Of a stretch of 64,000 nt of DNA, positions 25,728-35,048 are shown piece after piece. Under the pieces are notes generated by a model. It was not told the origin of the DNA. It made no database searches and was given only the letters and a program-made list of their open reading frames with translations. The position numbers were made by a program, and so were the translations under genes. How positions within the stretch are numbered: position 1 is the first letter of the stretch; every line of letters starts with the position of its first letter. Source of the stretch: Chitinophaga sp. YR627 (GTDB lineage: Bacteria; Bacteroidota; Bacteroidia; Chitinophagales; Chitinophagaceae); contig NZ_FOUX01000005.1 of NCBI RefSeq assembly GCF_900114995.1, forward strand, positions 558,001 to 622,000, written 5' to 3'.

Positions 25728-26441
25728 ATGAAAAACAAATACAGTCGAATCCCTGCAGGAAGCGGGATCTTCGCCTTAATCATGTCCGCCGTTTGCTGGT
25801 TCGCTGCCATTCAGGTATGTTCCGCACAACAGATCGATCCGGCGCAAAGCATGAAGAAACACGTTCCCTATACGCTTAAAATCAACAAAGGATCCTGGTG
25901 GGTAGGCGGTGGTCTCGGTCTGACCGGCTCCGTTGTTCCCATGGGACAGTACATCGGTACGGCAGCCCAGCTATCAGCCAGAGGCGGCTATCATTTCATC
26001 GATAAAATGTCTATCGGTTTAAGCGTAACCGCAGGCCTCAGCGTCGCCAGCAAGAAAAGCGCCGGAGTATACAACCGGGGTGTCAACCTCCTCGTAGGTC
26101 CCATCGCCCAGTATATCATCCCGGTTACCAAATCCTTTTTCCTGCAACCGATCATCGGCGCTACCTGGGGTCCAATGAATATCAAGTCCATGGTATCTCC
26201 TGCCGGAGCGGAAGAGGCCTATGTTAAAGTAAAAGGGCATGCCTTCTGCGAACTGGCGGGAATAGGCCCGTATTTTGAAGTAATACCGGGAATAGCGAGC
26301 TTTGGAGCACAGTTCCTGGTTTCATCGATTCAGCAGACCACCAACGTATATACCAACGGTGGTGATAAGGTGCCCGGTACCGAAATAAAAGACCGGAAAA
26401 CCGGCCCTGCCCTGATGATGGAATTCCGGTTACACTTATAA
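25728..26441 (+). CDS. probable outer-membrane beta-barrel protein
   Basis: 237 residues with a long N-terminal signal peptide (cleavage about CSAQQ, residue 34). The rest alternates polar and hydrophobic residues in Gly-rich strands (GSWWVGGGLGLTG, AQLSARGGYHF, MSIGLSVTAGLS) and ends on a charged/aromatic strand (MEFRLHL), as in small 8-stranded barrels. It lies 28 bp upstream of a DUF3095 gene on the same strand. Function unknown. Confidence 0.7.
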   Translation: MKNKYSRIPAGSGIFALIMSAVCWFAAIQVCSAQQIDPAQSMKKHVPYTLKINKGSWWVGGGLGLTGSVVPMGQYIGTAAQLSARGGYHFIDKMSIGLSVTAGLSVASKKSAGVYNRGVNLLVGPIAQYIIPVTKSFFLQPIIGATWGPMNIKSMVSPAGAEEAYVKVKGHAFCELAGIGPYFEVIPGIASFGAQFLVSSIQQTTNVYTNGGDKVPGTEIKDRKTGPALMMEFRLHL

Positions 26442-26469
26442 CAATAGCAAAAAGCGGCAGTAACAGTTT

Positions 26470-27630
26470 ATGACAGTCAACAGCGATCAGTTTTATTCCC
26501 GGTTACCGGTCAACCGTATTCCACTAAGCGAATTGCTCACGGAAGACCACCTCTTCTACAAAATACCGGAAGACTGGTACGTGATTGTCACCGATATCAA
26601 AGGATCAACTGCTGTCGTACAGGGCGGACAACACGAAACCGTCAACCTGATTGCTACAGGAAGTATCGTTGCCGTACTGAACATCAGCTTTAAAGCCAAT
26701 ATTACCATACCTTTTTTCTTCGGAGGAGATGGCGCTACCTTCATCGTCCCTCCATCCGTCAAAGATGCTGCTATCAAAGCCCTCCTGCTGTATAAAAAGA
26801 ATACGCAGGAGAGCTTTGATATCGATCTCCGGATCGGCGTCGTAGCCGTAAACGACATCTATGCCGCCAGCCACACACTCAGGGTCAGCAAATTCAACAG
26901 TAGTGGTAACTTTCACATCCCGGTCATCCTGGGCAACGGACTGAACTACGCCGAAAGACTCATCAAAGGAGAAGACTATCTCCTCCCCGGTGAGCTCCTG
27001 GCAGATGATGAAGTGGACCTCAGTGGGATGCAATGCCGCTGGGACAAGATCAAACCACCGGAAAGCAACTATGAGGTCGTATCGCTGATCGTAATGGCCA
27101 CCAAACCCGAAGAACAGGCCAGCGCCTTCCGGGAGGTCATTACCCATATCGACGCTATCTACGGCGCTCCTGAAAAAAGACAACCTATCTCCATCCCACA
27201 GCTACGCCTGAAAAGCTCTTTCACAGAACTGGGTCTCGAACTACGTGCCCGCTTTGGCCGTAAAAGACTCCTCAACCTGCTCCAGTCCTGGTTTACCACA
27301 TTCTTAGGCTATATCTACTTCCGCACCAGACAGGGTAAATCCTACCTGACACGCCTCGTCGAAATGTCTGACACACTGGTCATAGACGGCAAGATCAATA
27401 CCGTAATCACCGGTACCGAAGCCCAGCGCCTTCAGTTAATACAACACCTCAACCAACTGGAAGAAGCCGGAAAGATCTATTATGCATTCTATGTCAGTAA
27501 AGAGTCTGTCATGTCCTGCTACGTCCGCGATTACAAACAGGAACATATTCACTTCGTGGATGGCGCTGAAGGTGGCTACACCAAAGCAGCCGGTGTATTG
27601 AAGCTCAAAATTGTCCACCTCTCCCACTAA
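26470..27630 (+). CDS. DUF3095 protein with class III cyclase-like motifs
   Basis: 386 residues, cytoplasmic, no signal. The family DUF3095 is recognised from WYVIVTDIKGSTAVVQGG near 37-54 and FFGGDGATFIVP near 84-95. Both echo the two metal-binding Asp segments of class III nucleotide cyclases (DIxGST and GGDG). The C-terminal third is different (GRKRLLNLLQSWFTTFLGY ...). Whether it makes a cyclic nucleotide is not established. Second gene of a pair with the barrel-like protein 28 bp upstream. Confidence 0.8.
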   Translation: MTVNSDQFYSRLPVNRIPLSELLTEDHLFYKIPEDWYVIVTDIKGSTAVVQGGQHETVNLIATGSIVAVLNISFKANITIPFFFGGDGATFIVPPSVKDAAIKALLLYKKNTQESFDIDLRIGVVAVNDIYAASHTLRVSKFNSSGNFHIPVILGNGLNYAERLIKGEDYLLPGELLADDEVDLSGMQCRWDKIKPPESNYEVVSLIVMATKPEEQASAFREVITHIDAIYGAPEKRQPISIPQLRLKSSFTELGLELRARFGRKRLLNLLQSWFTTFLGYIYFRTRQGKSYLTRLVEMSDTLVIDGKINTVITGTEAQRLQLIQHLNQLEEAGKIYYAFYVSKESVMSCYVRDYKQEHIHFVDGAEGGYTKAAGVLKLKIVHLSH

Positions 27631-27677
27631 TCTGCCCGGTTCACCGCCGCAAATGCCTGACTAGCTGGAATTAGCCA

Positions 27678-27685
27678 TATCTTTG
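27678..27685 (+). promoter_or_regulatory. -7 box TATCTTTG for the LytS/LytTR/AraC operon
   Basis: Perfect TAnnTTTG, 38 bp before the GTG at 27724. Confidence 0.6.
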
Positions 27686-27723
27686 GATAAAGAGCATTAT
27701 ATTTCATAAGTCAATTATTTCCA

Positions 27724-28749
27724 GTGACTAACAAGCGTTCATTTAAAGTGTCGCCGCTCATCATCTGGGTCAGTTCCATATTCCTTGGAATGCTGTCATC
27801 TGTGCCCAAAATAGCGGAACACCACTTCAATACAAAAGAGGCAGTGGTCAATGCTGCCGTCACCGCCATCTTCGCATTGGTGGTATGGTATTACAACATC
27901 TATACACTACCTACTTATTCCAGAAAGGATATCTATAAAGGCATCTCCCTCACACGCCTGATGGGAAGCCTTGTCTTCGGTATGGCAGTCATGCTGCTGC
28001 TGGCATTTATCCAGCAGTTGCTCATATCCACCCTCAGTTTTGGGCCGGTCATGCTGATGATCGAGGTCCGTGGTATCCTGATCAACCTGATGTTCTATAT
28101 GTTCCTTCACCTGCTTTATCAGAATTATCATAATCAAAGGGTAAGCATAGAACTGGAACGCAGCAAATCAGATAACCTCGGCGCACAGTATGAACTTCTT
28201 AAACAACAGATCAACCCTCACTTCCTGTTTAACAGTCTGAATACATTGAAAACAATGATTGAAGTGAACGACAAACAATCTGTGGACTTTGTACTGAAAC
28301 TCTCCGAATTCTACCGGTTCACACTGGAAAGCCGTAAACTGGACCTTGTACACCTTTCAGAAGAGCTGGATATCATCTCCGCCTATATGTTCCTGCTGAA
28401 GGCCAGGTTTGAAGAAGGTATCCGCATGAAAAACGATATTCCGGCCAGATACTACGACAGTATGATCCCTCCGTTCACTTTACAGCTGCTCATTGAAAAC
28501 TGTGTAAAGCATAACGTGGTATCGCTGGAAGAACCGCTGGAAATAAGACTGTATGCAGAGAAGGACTATATCGTAATAGAAAACGATCTGCAGCCTAAAA
28601 TGGATCCCGCAGAAACCTCTCTGCATGTGGGACTCAATAACGTCCATGAAAGGTATATTCACCTGCTGGACAAAGACATCGTTGTAGAAGAAACTGATAA
28701 AATTTTCAAGGTAAAATTACCGGTAATCTATGAATATACTGATCATTGA
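27724..28749 (+). CDS. LytS-type sensor histidine kinase
   Basis: 341 residues from a GTG start. Four membrane helices occupy residues about 10-140. The kinase region has the His_kinase (PF06580-type) box with the phospho-acceptor in QINPHFLFNSLNTL and the LQLLIENCVKHN N-box; a short G-box follows (HVGLNNVHER). It overlaps the LytTR regulator by 20 bp, so translation is coupled. An AraC gene follows. Signal unknown. Confidence 0.92.
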   Translation: MTNKRSFKVSPLIIWVSSIFLGMLSSVPKIAEHHFNTKEAVVNAAVTAIFALVVWYYNIYTLPTYSRKDIYKGISLTRLMGSLVFGMAVMLLLAFIQQLLISTLSFGPVMLMIEVRGILINLMFYMFLHLLYQNYHNQRVSIELERSKSDNLGAQYELLKQQINPHFLFNSLNTLKTMIEVNDKQSVDFVLKLSEFYRFTLESRKLDLVHLSEELDIISAYMFLLKARFEEGIRMKNDIPARYYDSMIPPFTLQLLIENCVKHNVVSLEEPLEIRLYAEKDYIVIENDLQPKMDPAETSLHVGLNNVHERYIHLLDKDIVVEETDKIFKVKLPVIYEYTDH

Positions 28750-29491
28750 AGATGAGATCAAAGCAGCGACCTCGCTGGCTACACTGATCGGCAAAATAAA
28801 GCCGGAAGCCCGTATCTTAGCGCAGTTGCAAAGCGTTAAAAGCAGCGTCGCCTGGCTGTCAGAACACGAACAGCCAGACCTGATCTTCATGGATATACAG
28901 CTGTCCGACGGATTAAGTTTCAACATCTTCAAAGCTGCCAAAGTATCCGCACCTGTGGTATTCTGTACCGCATATGACGAATATACACTCGAAGCTTTCA
29001 AGGCAAACGGCGTTGATTATGTACTGAAACCTTTTTCCCAGCAGGATATTGAAAATGCGTTTAAGAAGGTCGATGAACTAAAGAACTTTTTTCAGCAGAA
29101 TCCCCTTCCCCAGCTGAACGATCTGCTGGCGAAAGTCGCAGGTACCGCAGGCAAAAAGAACTTCCTGGTCTTTAAGCAAAACAAGTACCTCAATATCGCC
29201 ACCGATACGATCGCCTTTTTCTATATCAAACACGAAGCGACCATGATCAAAACCTTTGATCAGCAGGAATACAGCATTAACCAGTCGCTCGATCAGATCT
29301 ATAGTTTGCTGTCTCCAGAACAGTTCTTCCGGCTGAACAGACAATACCTTGTTAATTTCCAGGCAGTAAAGGAAGTAGAACACTATTTTGCAAGAAAACT
29401 GCTGGTCAACCTGACGATCCCGACACCTGAGAAATTATTGGTCAATAAGGAAAAAGTACAGAACTTCCTGACCTGGATGGAGAACCGGTAA
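28730..29491 (+). CDS. LytTR response regulator
   Basis: 253 residues. The receiver has acidic pocket IIEDE, phospho-acceptor Asp55 in LIFMDIQLSDG, and YVLKPF. A linker leads to a LytTR DNA-binding domain (about 145-250) with FFRLNRQYLVNFQAVKEV. It is the cognate regulator of the overlapping LytS-type kinase. An AraC-type gene starts 9 bp after its stop. Confidence 0.93.
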   Translation: MNILIIEDEIKAATSLATLIGKIKPEARILAQLQSVKSSVAWLSEHEQPDLIFMDIQLSDGLSFNIFKAAKVSAPVVFCTAYDEYTLEAFKANGVDYVLKPFSQQDIENAFKKVDELKNFFQQNPLPQLNDLLAKVAGTAGKKNFLVFKQNKYLNIATDTIAFFYIKHEATMIKTFDQQEYSINQSLDQIYSLLSPEQFFRLNRQYLVNFQAVKEVEHYFARKLLVNLTIPTPEKLLVNKEKVQNFLTWMENR

Positions 29492-29500
29492 GCATTAATT

Positions 29501-30373
29501 ATGACAACAACACTTTCTCCCGAAATCACAAACCCCGTTGACGGCAGTTTGGGTTTCCGGATCAAACATTTCAACAGTGACGCCGACTTTAATGAAGTAC
29601 AAAAGATCGGCCTTTTTTCTATTATATGGATCCTGGAAGGTAATGGCTCCCTGAGGGCTGATTTCACGTCTTACGACCTGAAGCCGGGCACAATGCTGTT
29701 CTTTATGCCTTTCCAGCCTTTCCAGATCACAGGAACGGATATTAAGGGTGTGATCCTTAATTTCCATCACGATTTCTTCTGCATCATCAAACATCACCGG
29801 GAAGTAGCCTGTGACGGTATCCTGTTCAACAATATCGATCAGTCGCCTATCGTGGATATTCCTGCGAATGAAGCGCCCATGCTGGAACAGGTACTGGATC
29901 AGATCCAGCAGGAGTTGCAGGTGGCCGGACTGGCACAACATGACCTGATCACCTCCTATCTGAAGATCCTGCTGATCAACGTAACGCGTATCAAAATGGC
30001 GCAGTCCACTGCAAAGGCGCCCTTCAGTGAAAAAAGCACCGAATCGGTTTTGCTGCATTCCTTTAAAACTTATATCGAACAGTACTTCAGGGAAAAACAC
30101 AGTCCCGGCGATTACGCTGAACTCCTGAATACCTCTGTCAAGAACCTCGGAAGGGTCGTAAAGGAATATAATCAGAAAACGCCCACCGATCTGATTGCCA
30201 CCCGCATCATTGTGGAAGCAAAACGCGAACTCTACCTGACCGATAAAGCCATTAAGGAGATCGCGTATGATCTTGGATTTAAAGATGAATATCATTTCAG
30301 CAGGTACTTTAAGAATATCACGCAAACTTCTCCGCAGACATATAGAAACTCACTAAAAAAAGCCTGGGGATAA
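29501..30373 (+). CDS. AraC-family regulator, third gene of a two-component operon
   Basis: 290 residues. A cupin-like N-terminal half (IIWILEGNGSLRADFTSYDLKPGTMLFFMPFQPF) and a C-terminal AraC double HTH (YAELLNTSVKNLGRVVKEYNQ; IKEIAYDLGFKDEYHFSRYFK). It starts 9 bp after the LytTR regulator and so is part of the same operon. The arrangement kinase-regulator-AraC suggests an internal cascade or a shared target. Confidence 0.9.
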   Translation: MTTTLSPEITNPVDGSLGFRIKHFNSDADFNEVQKIGLFSIIWILEGNGSLRADFTSYDLKPGTMLFFMPFQPFQITGTDIKGVILNFHHDFFCIIKHHREVACDGILFNNIDQSPIVDIPANEAPMLEQVLDQIQQELQVAGLAQHDLITSYLKILLINVTRIKMAQSTAKAPFSEKSTESVLLHSFKTYIEQYFREKHSPGDYAELLNTSVKNLGRVVKEYNQKTPTDLIATRIIVEAKRELYLTDKAIKEIAYDLGFKDEYHFSRYFKNITQTSPQTYRNSLKKAWG

Positions 30374-30380
30374 AAAATGT

Positions 30381-30412
30381 GTAAAGGCCGTAATAACGGC
30401 CTTTACTTTTTG
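30381..30412. terminator. Rho-independent terminator
   Basis: Arms 30381-30391 (gtaaaggccgt) and 30396-30406 with loop aata, then tttt. It closes the three-regulator operon. Confidence 0.88.
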
Positions 30413-30445
30413 GCAGATCTCTGTCGTTGTTGTAACCCTCTACGC

Positions 30446-31234
30446 TTATTTTCCTTCTGCCGCCTCAATGATCACTTTCGCCACTTCCGCCGGTTTAGAC
30501 ATAAATATCACATGACTGCCTTTTACTTCTGTTACTTTCGCACCTGAGCGTTTGTACATATTACGTTCTACATCAGGTACAATACTTTTATCTTCAGTCG
30601 CCACGATCGCATAACTTGGTTTTGTTCTCCAGGCAGCTTCCGCTACCGGTGTACCAAAACTGGCAGCAGCGATAGGCTGTTGGGATGCATACATGAAATC
30701 AGTTTCAGCGGTAGGCAGATCACCAGCAAAACCATCATGGAACTTTGCCTTGTCATAGTATACAAATCCTTTATCATCCGGAGCCAGGATACCATTTTCA
30801 GGCGCCGCCGGTGCTGATTTCACCCACTGGATCGTATTCTCTCCCTTATCAGGCTGAAATGCCGCTACATATACCAGGGAAGCTACTTTATCGTGTGTAC
30901 CCGCTTCTGTGATCACAGTACCACCCCAGGAGTGCCCTACCAGTACCACAGGACCATCCTGTTTATCCAGTACATTCCTAGTAGCTGTTACATCATTCTC
31001 CAGGGAGGTCAGCGGATTCTGTACAATAGATACATGATAGCCTTTCTTCACCAGTATATCATATACTTTCTTCCATCCCGAACCATCCGCAAAAGCACCA
31101 TGGACGATCACAATATTTTTAGCTGTTTTTTTCTGAGCAAGTGCCGCAGATGCTGCGAAAAGGTTCATTACAACCATTACTACCGCGAGCAGTGCGCCAT
31201 TGATATACCATTTTGTTGTTGCAGATGTTGTCAT
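30446..31234 (-). CDS. exported alpha/beta hydrolase
   Basis: 262 residues from the ATG at 31234 (the longer frame upstream adds no leader). One hydrophobic leader helix (residues 9-33, ending ALAQ) predicts export. The hydrolase fold has IVIVHGAFADGSGW (oxyanion strand), the nucleophile elbow GHSWGG with Ser102, an Asp in IVATEDKSI and the His in VKGSHVIFM. This is the methylesterase/salicylate-binding-like group common in soil bacteria. Substrate unknown. Confidence 0.85.
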   Translation of the reverse strand: MTTSATTKWYINGALLAVVMVVMNLFAASAALAQKKTAKNIVIVHGAFADGSGWKKVYDILVKKGYHVSIVQNPLTSLENDVTATRNVLDKQDGPVVLVGHSWGGTVITEAGTHDKVASLVYVAAFQPDKGENTIQWVKSAPAAPENGILAPDDKGFVYYDKAKFHDGFAGDLPTAETDFMYASQQPIAAASFGTPVAEAAWRTKPSYAIVATEDKSIVPDVERNMYKRSGAKVTEVKGSHVIFMSKPAEVAKVIIEAAEGK

Positions 31235-31324
31235 TGTTTTGTGTTTTTGTGTGATACAAAATTGCGGCAAAGCACGCGGCCGGAGAATGACGGTATTTCC
31301 ATACCTGATGGATATTTTTCCCGG

Positions 31325-31360
31325 ACAATAAAAAACCGGCACCTTTTAAGGATGCCGGTT
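31325..31360 (-). terminator. Rho-independent terminator for the small Cys protein
   Basis: Arms 31334-31341 and 31353-31360 (aaccggca/tgccggtt), followed on the minus strand by ttttt. Confidence 0.75.
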
Positions 31361-31380
31361 CCGCCTGAAATGATTTGCTG

Positions 31381-31692
31381 CTATTCGCAGGAGGCCATCC
31401 AGTCTACTAAGACAACTCCTCTTACAACATTAGCGCCATACGCAGTACTCAGACAGGTAGTAGTCCTGTTTGTACCCGGAGCCAGTGTGTAAGAGAAAGT
31501 CTCACCACCGCAGACCTGTACCTGTACAACCGCTGTATCCGTACCCGTATTGAGTAGAAATGCCTGTCTGCAGGGAAAAGGGTCAGCACTGGTGTTGGTG
31601 GATATTACCGCCTGTCTGGTAGCTGAGGAAGAAGCAGGGATAAATGTCGCGCTTGAGACAGCGCCAAAAATAAGCACTAATAATGCTTTCAT
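31381..31692 (-). CDS. small secreted four-cysteine protein
   Basis: 103 residues from the ATG at 31692, giving a signal sequence (MKALLVLIFGAVSSATF). The mature part has four Cys (41, 61, 80, 102) and short beta strands, a size and spacing that would allow two disulfides. No family recognised. It has its own terminator and probably its own promoter. Likely periplasmic or extracellular. Confidence 0.6.
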   Translation of the reverse strand: MKALLVLIFGAVSSATFIPASSSATRQAVISTNTSADPFPCRQAFLLNTGTDTAVVQVQVCGGETFSYTLAPGTNRTTTCLSTAYGANVVRGVVLVDWMASCE

Positions 31693-31829
31693 GGTAAAGG
31701 ATTTGTGGGTTAAAAAAAACTGTTTAAAATATACGGTTAACACGTACCCGAATATACGACCACCTGTTGTTGTCATAATGTTAAATCAACCAACGCAAAG
31801 CATTATTGAGGGTTGCTACCTAATACAAA

Positions 31830-31869
31830 AATGCCTTGTAAAACACTATTACATGTCTTACAAGGCATT
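31830..31869 (-). terminator. hairpin, probable terminator of the MBL-fold gene
   Basis: Perfect 12-bp arms 31830-31841 (aatgccttgtaa) and 31858-31869 around a 16-nt loop, with a short T-tract on the minus-strand 3' side. Confidence 0.5.
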
Positions 31870-31946
31870 AGCTTTTTATAACTATTTATCCCTGATCCCT
31901 TCGCGCTGATCTCCGCTGCATTTCAATTCTTAATTCCTGATTGTCC

Positions 31947-32705
31947 TTACTGCTTCGGATACCAATCTCTCAATCTCACCTCTATCGCCTTTGACCCCGC
32001 ATTCACCTTCTCTTTAAATGCATTCACATCACTCAGTCCTTTCTGACCACGGTAATGATACGGATAAACGATTTTCGGTTTAAACGCCAGCACCGCATCC
32101 GCGGCTTCCGGTACATCCATTGTATAAGGCAGGTTCATACACACAAACGCTACACTGATATTTCTGAGTGAACGCATTTCCGGTATGCCCTGGGTATCAC
32201 CGGAAAGATAGATCCGCGTACCGCCTACCGTCAGGATATAACCATTCCCTCTTCCCTTCGGATGTTTGGAATCCGGCGTTTCAGGAAGATTATACATAGG
32301 GATCGCATTGATCGTAATACCATTCTGTGTTGTCACACCGAAGTTCTTTAACACGATCACAGAAGGTTTATAGGAAGCAGGCAGTTTATCCGCTACCGCC
32401 TGTGGCACGATCAGTTTTGTCTTCGCTGTTTTTAATGTCGCAACAGCTGAGGAATCAAAGTGATCGCCATGAATATCCGTGATGAGGATGAAGTCAGGCG
32501 CCGCCAGTCCTTTAAACAGTTCTTTTTTCCCCGCCGGATCAGCATAGATAACGTTGCCGGCTACCGTAAACACAACGCTCGCATGCTCAACAGGTTGAAT
32601 CACCAATGGTCCTTTCCCTGTTCTGATCGTGTCCGGAGCACTGAGTTGTGCGTTTGCATTTCCTATAAATGCGGCAAGGCAAAAAGCCAATATTCTGAAT
32701 TTCAT
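31947..32705 (-). CDS. exported MBL-fold metallo-hydrolase
   Basis: 252 residues from the ATG at 32705, giving a signal peptide ending NANAQ (residue 20). The metallo-beta-lactamase fold shows TDIHGDHFD at 76-84 (the HxHxDH site has Asp in the first His position), GNGYILTVGGTRIYLSGDTQG, and a late YPYHYRGQ His. It resembles UlaG-like MBL proteins of Bacteroidota. Substrate unknown. An AATTCTTAATT-type repeat follows its stop. Confidence 0.85.
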   Translation of the reverse strand: MKFRILAFCLAAFIGNANAQLSAPDTIRTGKGPLVIQPVEHASVVFTVAGNVIYADPAGKKELFKGLAAPDFILITDIHGDHFDSSAVATLKTAKTKLIVPQAVADKLPASYKPSVIVLKNFGVTTQNGITINAIPMYNLPETPDSKHPKGRGNGYILTVGGTRIYLSGDTQGIPEMRSLRNISVAFVCMNLPYTMDVPEAADAVLAFKPKIVYPYHYRGQKGLSDVNAFKEKVNAGSKAIEVRLRDWYPKQ

Positions 32706-32873
32706 AATGATGGTGTTGAGTGTTGGAAGAAACAATGATACGATATTAAGGAAAGTATCCAAAACCGCACTTCATATTATGTGAATTCTTATATTTACAA
32801 ATATTGAAAAGCCCGGTAGCACAACTCAAAATATCCTTTAGAGAACGATTCTCACCCTTAAAACAGACCGTAT

Positions 32874-34937
32874 ATGACTAAGTTCTATTCCCTCCTGGTA
32901 ACAGGCACATTATGTGTTACCAGCCTACTCGTGGAAGCGCAGAACAAGCCCTTTCCACAGGCCATTACATACCCGAACTGTATCAAGCCCAACAATGTCA
33001 CACAGGCGGCTATGAACACCAGCGTAGCCAGTTACTATGACTACTGGAAAGCAAAGTACCTGAAAAACAACCTCTCTTCCCTGCCCGGTGGATATTATAT
33101 CCGCGGAGAGATCAGCGGAGATGCCGAAGGTTTTGTTCCATTAGGTACTTCAGAAGGTCATGGCTATGGCATGGTCATCACTGCCCTGATGGCCGGACAT
33201 GATCCAAATGCAAAAACCATCTATGATGGTCTCTTCAAAACAGCCCGTGCTTTTCACAGCAGCATCAATAACAATCTGATGGGATGGGTAGTGGCAGATG
33301 CCACAGGCGCACAGGGACATTTCGACTCTGCCACAGACGGTGATATCGACATCGCCTACTCCCTGATCCTGGCACATTATCAGTGGGGTTCCAATGGCAG
33401 CATCAACTACCTGAATGAAGCCAAAAAAATGATCACCAACGGTCTCAAGGCGGCTAACCTGACATCTACCAATCGCCTCAACCTGGGCGACTGGGACGCC
33501 AAAAGCGCCCTGAATACCCGTCCTTCCGACTGGATGCTGAGTCACCTGCGCGCATTCTACAACGAAACCGGTGACGCTGCCTGGCTGAACCTCATCAACA
33601 ACCTGTATGCGGTGTACAACCAGTTCAGCGCAACCTATTCTCCTTCCACAGGACTGATCTCCGATTTCGTGGTAAAAAATCCTCCGGAACCTGCGCCTAA
33701 GAATTTTATTGATGAAGGTCCGCAGACAAACGAGTACAACTACAACGCCTGCCGCGTACCCTTACGTGTCGTAATGGACTATGCCCTCTATGGCAATTCA
33801 AATGCCTACACCATCTCCAATAAGATCGCTACCTGGATCATTGGTAAAACAAGCGGTAACCCTGCGAACGTAAAAGATGGTTACCAGCTGAATGGTACCG
33901 TGTCCGGTTCCGACCCGGAAGCGGTATTTGTAGCTCCCTTCGTAGCAGCATCTGTGGTGAACAGCGCCAACCAGTCATTCCTGAATAGCGGCTGGAACTT
34001 CCTGAAAACGGCCAAATCAGGCTATTACAGCGATACTTATAGTCTGCTGTGTCAGTTGTTCATTTCGGGCAACTGGTGGAAACCTGAAGCAGGTACGACG
34101 CCTCCGCCGGCTACAGGAACAACCCTGAGCGCAACCAAAGACGCCTATGTCAGAAATGGCGACTATGCCGCTACCGCCTATGGCAGTACGGATCCATCCA
34201 TTCTTTCTACCAAACTGAATACAGCTACGACCACGGGTTACGACAGACAAACCTATATCGGTTTTGACCTGAGCAACATCAATGGAACGATCACCAGTGC
34301 CGTGCTGAAAATATACGGTCACCTGGAAGATAACAGATCAGCTAATATACCCATAGGTGTATTCTCTGTGGCAAATACCAGCTGGACAGAAACCGGCCTG
34401 ACCTGGAATAACAAACCGGCAACCGGTTCAACGGCCCTCAGCACTACCACTATCACCGACTCCATCGCCAGATACTACAGCTGGGATATCACCGCCTATA
34501 TCAATAGTGAAAAGGCGGCCGGCAGGAATGCCATTTCCCTGGCACTGATCAACAGTAGTATCAGTACGCCAAGGATCGTCTTCAACTCAAAAGAAACAGG
34601 TACCAATGCACCACAGCTCGTGATTACCACAACAGCTGCTGCTAAACAGACAACTGCTGCGACAGTAACAAACAAACCTGCTGTGACACAGTTCTCTATC
34701 TACCCGGCTCCTTTCGCTGCCAACGCAAATGTGGCATTTACATTAAAGGATGCAGGTACGACAGCCATGCTGATATATGATATCAATGGTAAACAGGTGA
34801 GCACTATATTCAGGGAACATCTTGCTGCCGGCAGCTACAACAGATCATTCTCTGCTGCGCACCTGCCTGGTGGTGTATATATTGTAAAGTTGATACACAA
34901 CAATGAGAGCGTGACGAAGAAAGTGATCAAACAATAA
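32874..34937 (+). CDS. secreted GH8 glycosidase with DNRLRE domain and T9SS type A tail
   Basis: 687 residues in three parts. After a signal peptide (ending EAQ, 23), residues about 30-405 are glycoside hydrolase family 8, with the acid Glu94 in SEGHGYGM and the conserved TDGDIDIAY (154-162). GH8 covers chitosanases, endoglucanases and licheninases; chitosanase is a fair guess. Residues about 415-590 are a DNRLRE/CBM96-like beta domain (KDAYVRNGDYAATAYGS, SWTETGLTWNNKP). The last 80 residues are a type IX secretion sorting domain (FSIYPAPF ... LPGGVYIVKLIHN). Monocistronic. Confidence 0.9.
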   Translation: MTKFYSLLVTGTLCVTSLLVEAQNKPFPQAITYPNCIKPNNVTQAAMNTSVASYYDYWKAKYLKNNLSSLPGGYYIRGEISGDAEGFVPLGTSEGHGYGMVITALMAGHDPNAKTIYDGLFKTARAFHSSINNNLMGWVVADATGAQGHFDSATDGDIDIAYSLILAHYQWGSNGSINYLNEAKKMITNGLKAANLTSTNRLNLGDWDAKSALNTRPSDWMLSHLRAFYNETGDAAWLNLINNLYAVYNQFSATYSPSTGLISDFVVKNPPEPAPKNFIDEGPQTNEYNYNACRVPLRVVMDYALYGNSNAYTISNKIATWIIGKTSGNPANVKDGYQLNGTVSGSDPEAVFVAPFVAASVVNSANQSFLNSGWNFLKTAKSGYYSDTYSLLCQLFISGNWWKPEAGTTPPPATGTTLSATKDAYVRNGDYAATAYGSTDPSILSTKLNTATTTGYDRQTYIGFDLSNINGTITSAVLKIYGHLEDNRSANIPIGVFSVANTSWTETGLTWNNKPATGSTALSTTTITDSIARYYSWDITAYINSEKAAGRNAISLALINSSISTPRIVFNSKETGTNAPQLVITTTAAAKQTTAATVTNKPAVTQFSIYPAPFAANANVAFTLKDAGTTAMLIYDINGKQVSTIFREHLAAGSYNRSFSAAHLPGGVYIVKLIHNNESVTKKVIKQ

Positions 34938-34948
34938 TCTTACAAAAG

Positions 34949-34982
34949 TAAACGCCCGGCAATAAATGCCGGGCGTTTATTA
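34949..34982 (+). terminator. Rho-independent terminator
   Basis: Perfect 13-bp arms 34949-34961 (taaacgcccggca) and 34967-34979, loop ataaa. It ends the GH8 gene. Confidence 0.9.
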
Positions 34983-35048
34983 TATCAATTCGTTTTGTCC
35001 TAATAAAGTTCTCCTCAAAAAGCAGTACCTTCCTGTAAACAGCGCCCC

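Noticed and set aside
29495..30325. 276-codon minus-strand ORF opposite the AraC gene
   Set aside because: The plus frame has clear AraC motifs and operon spacing; the minus frame is its shadow.
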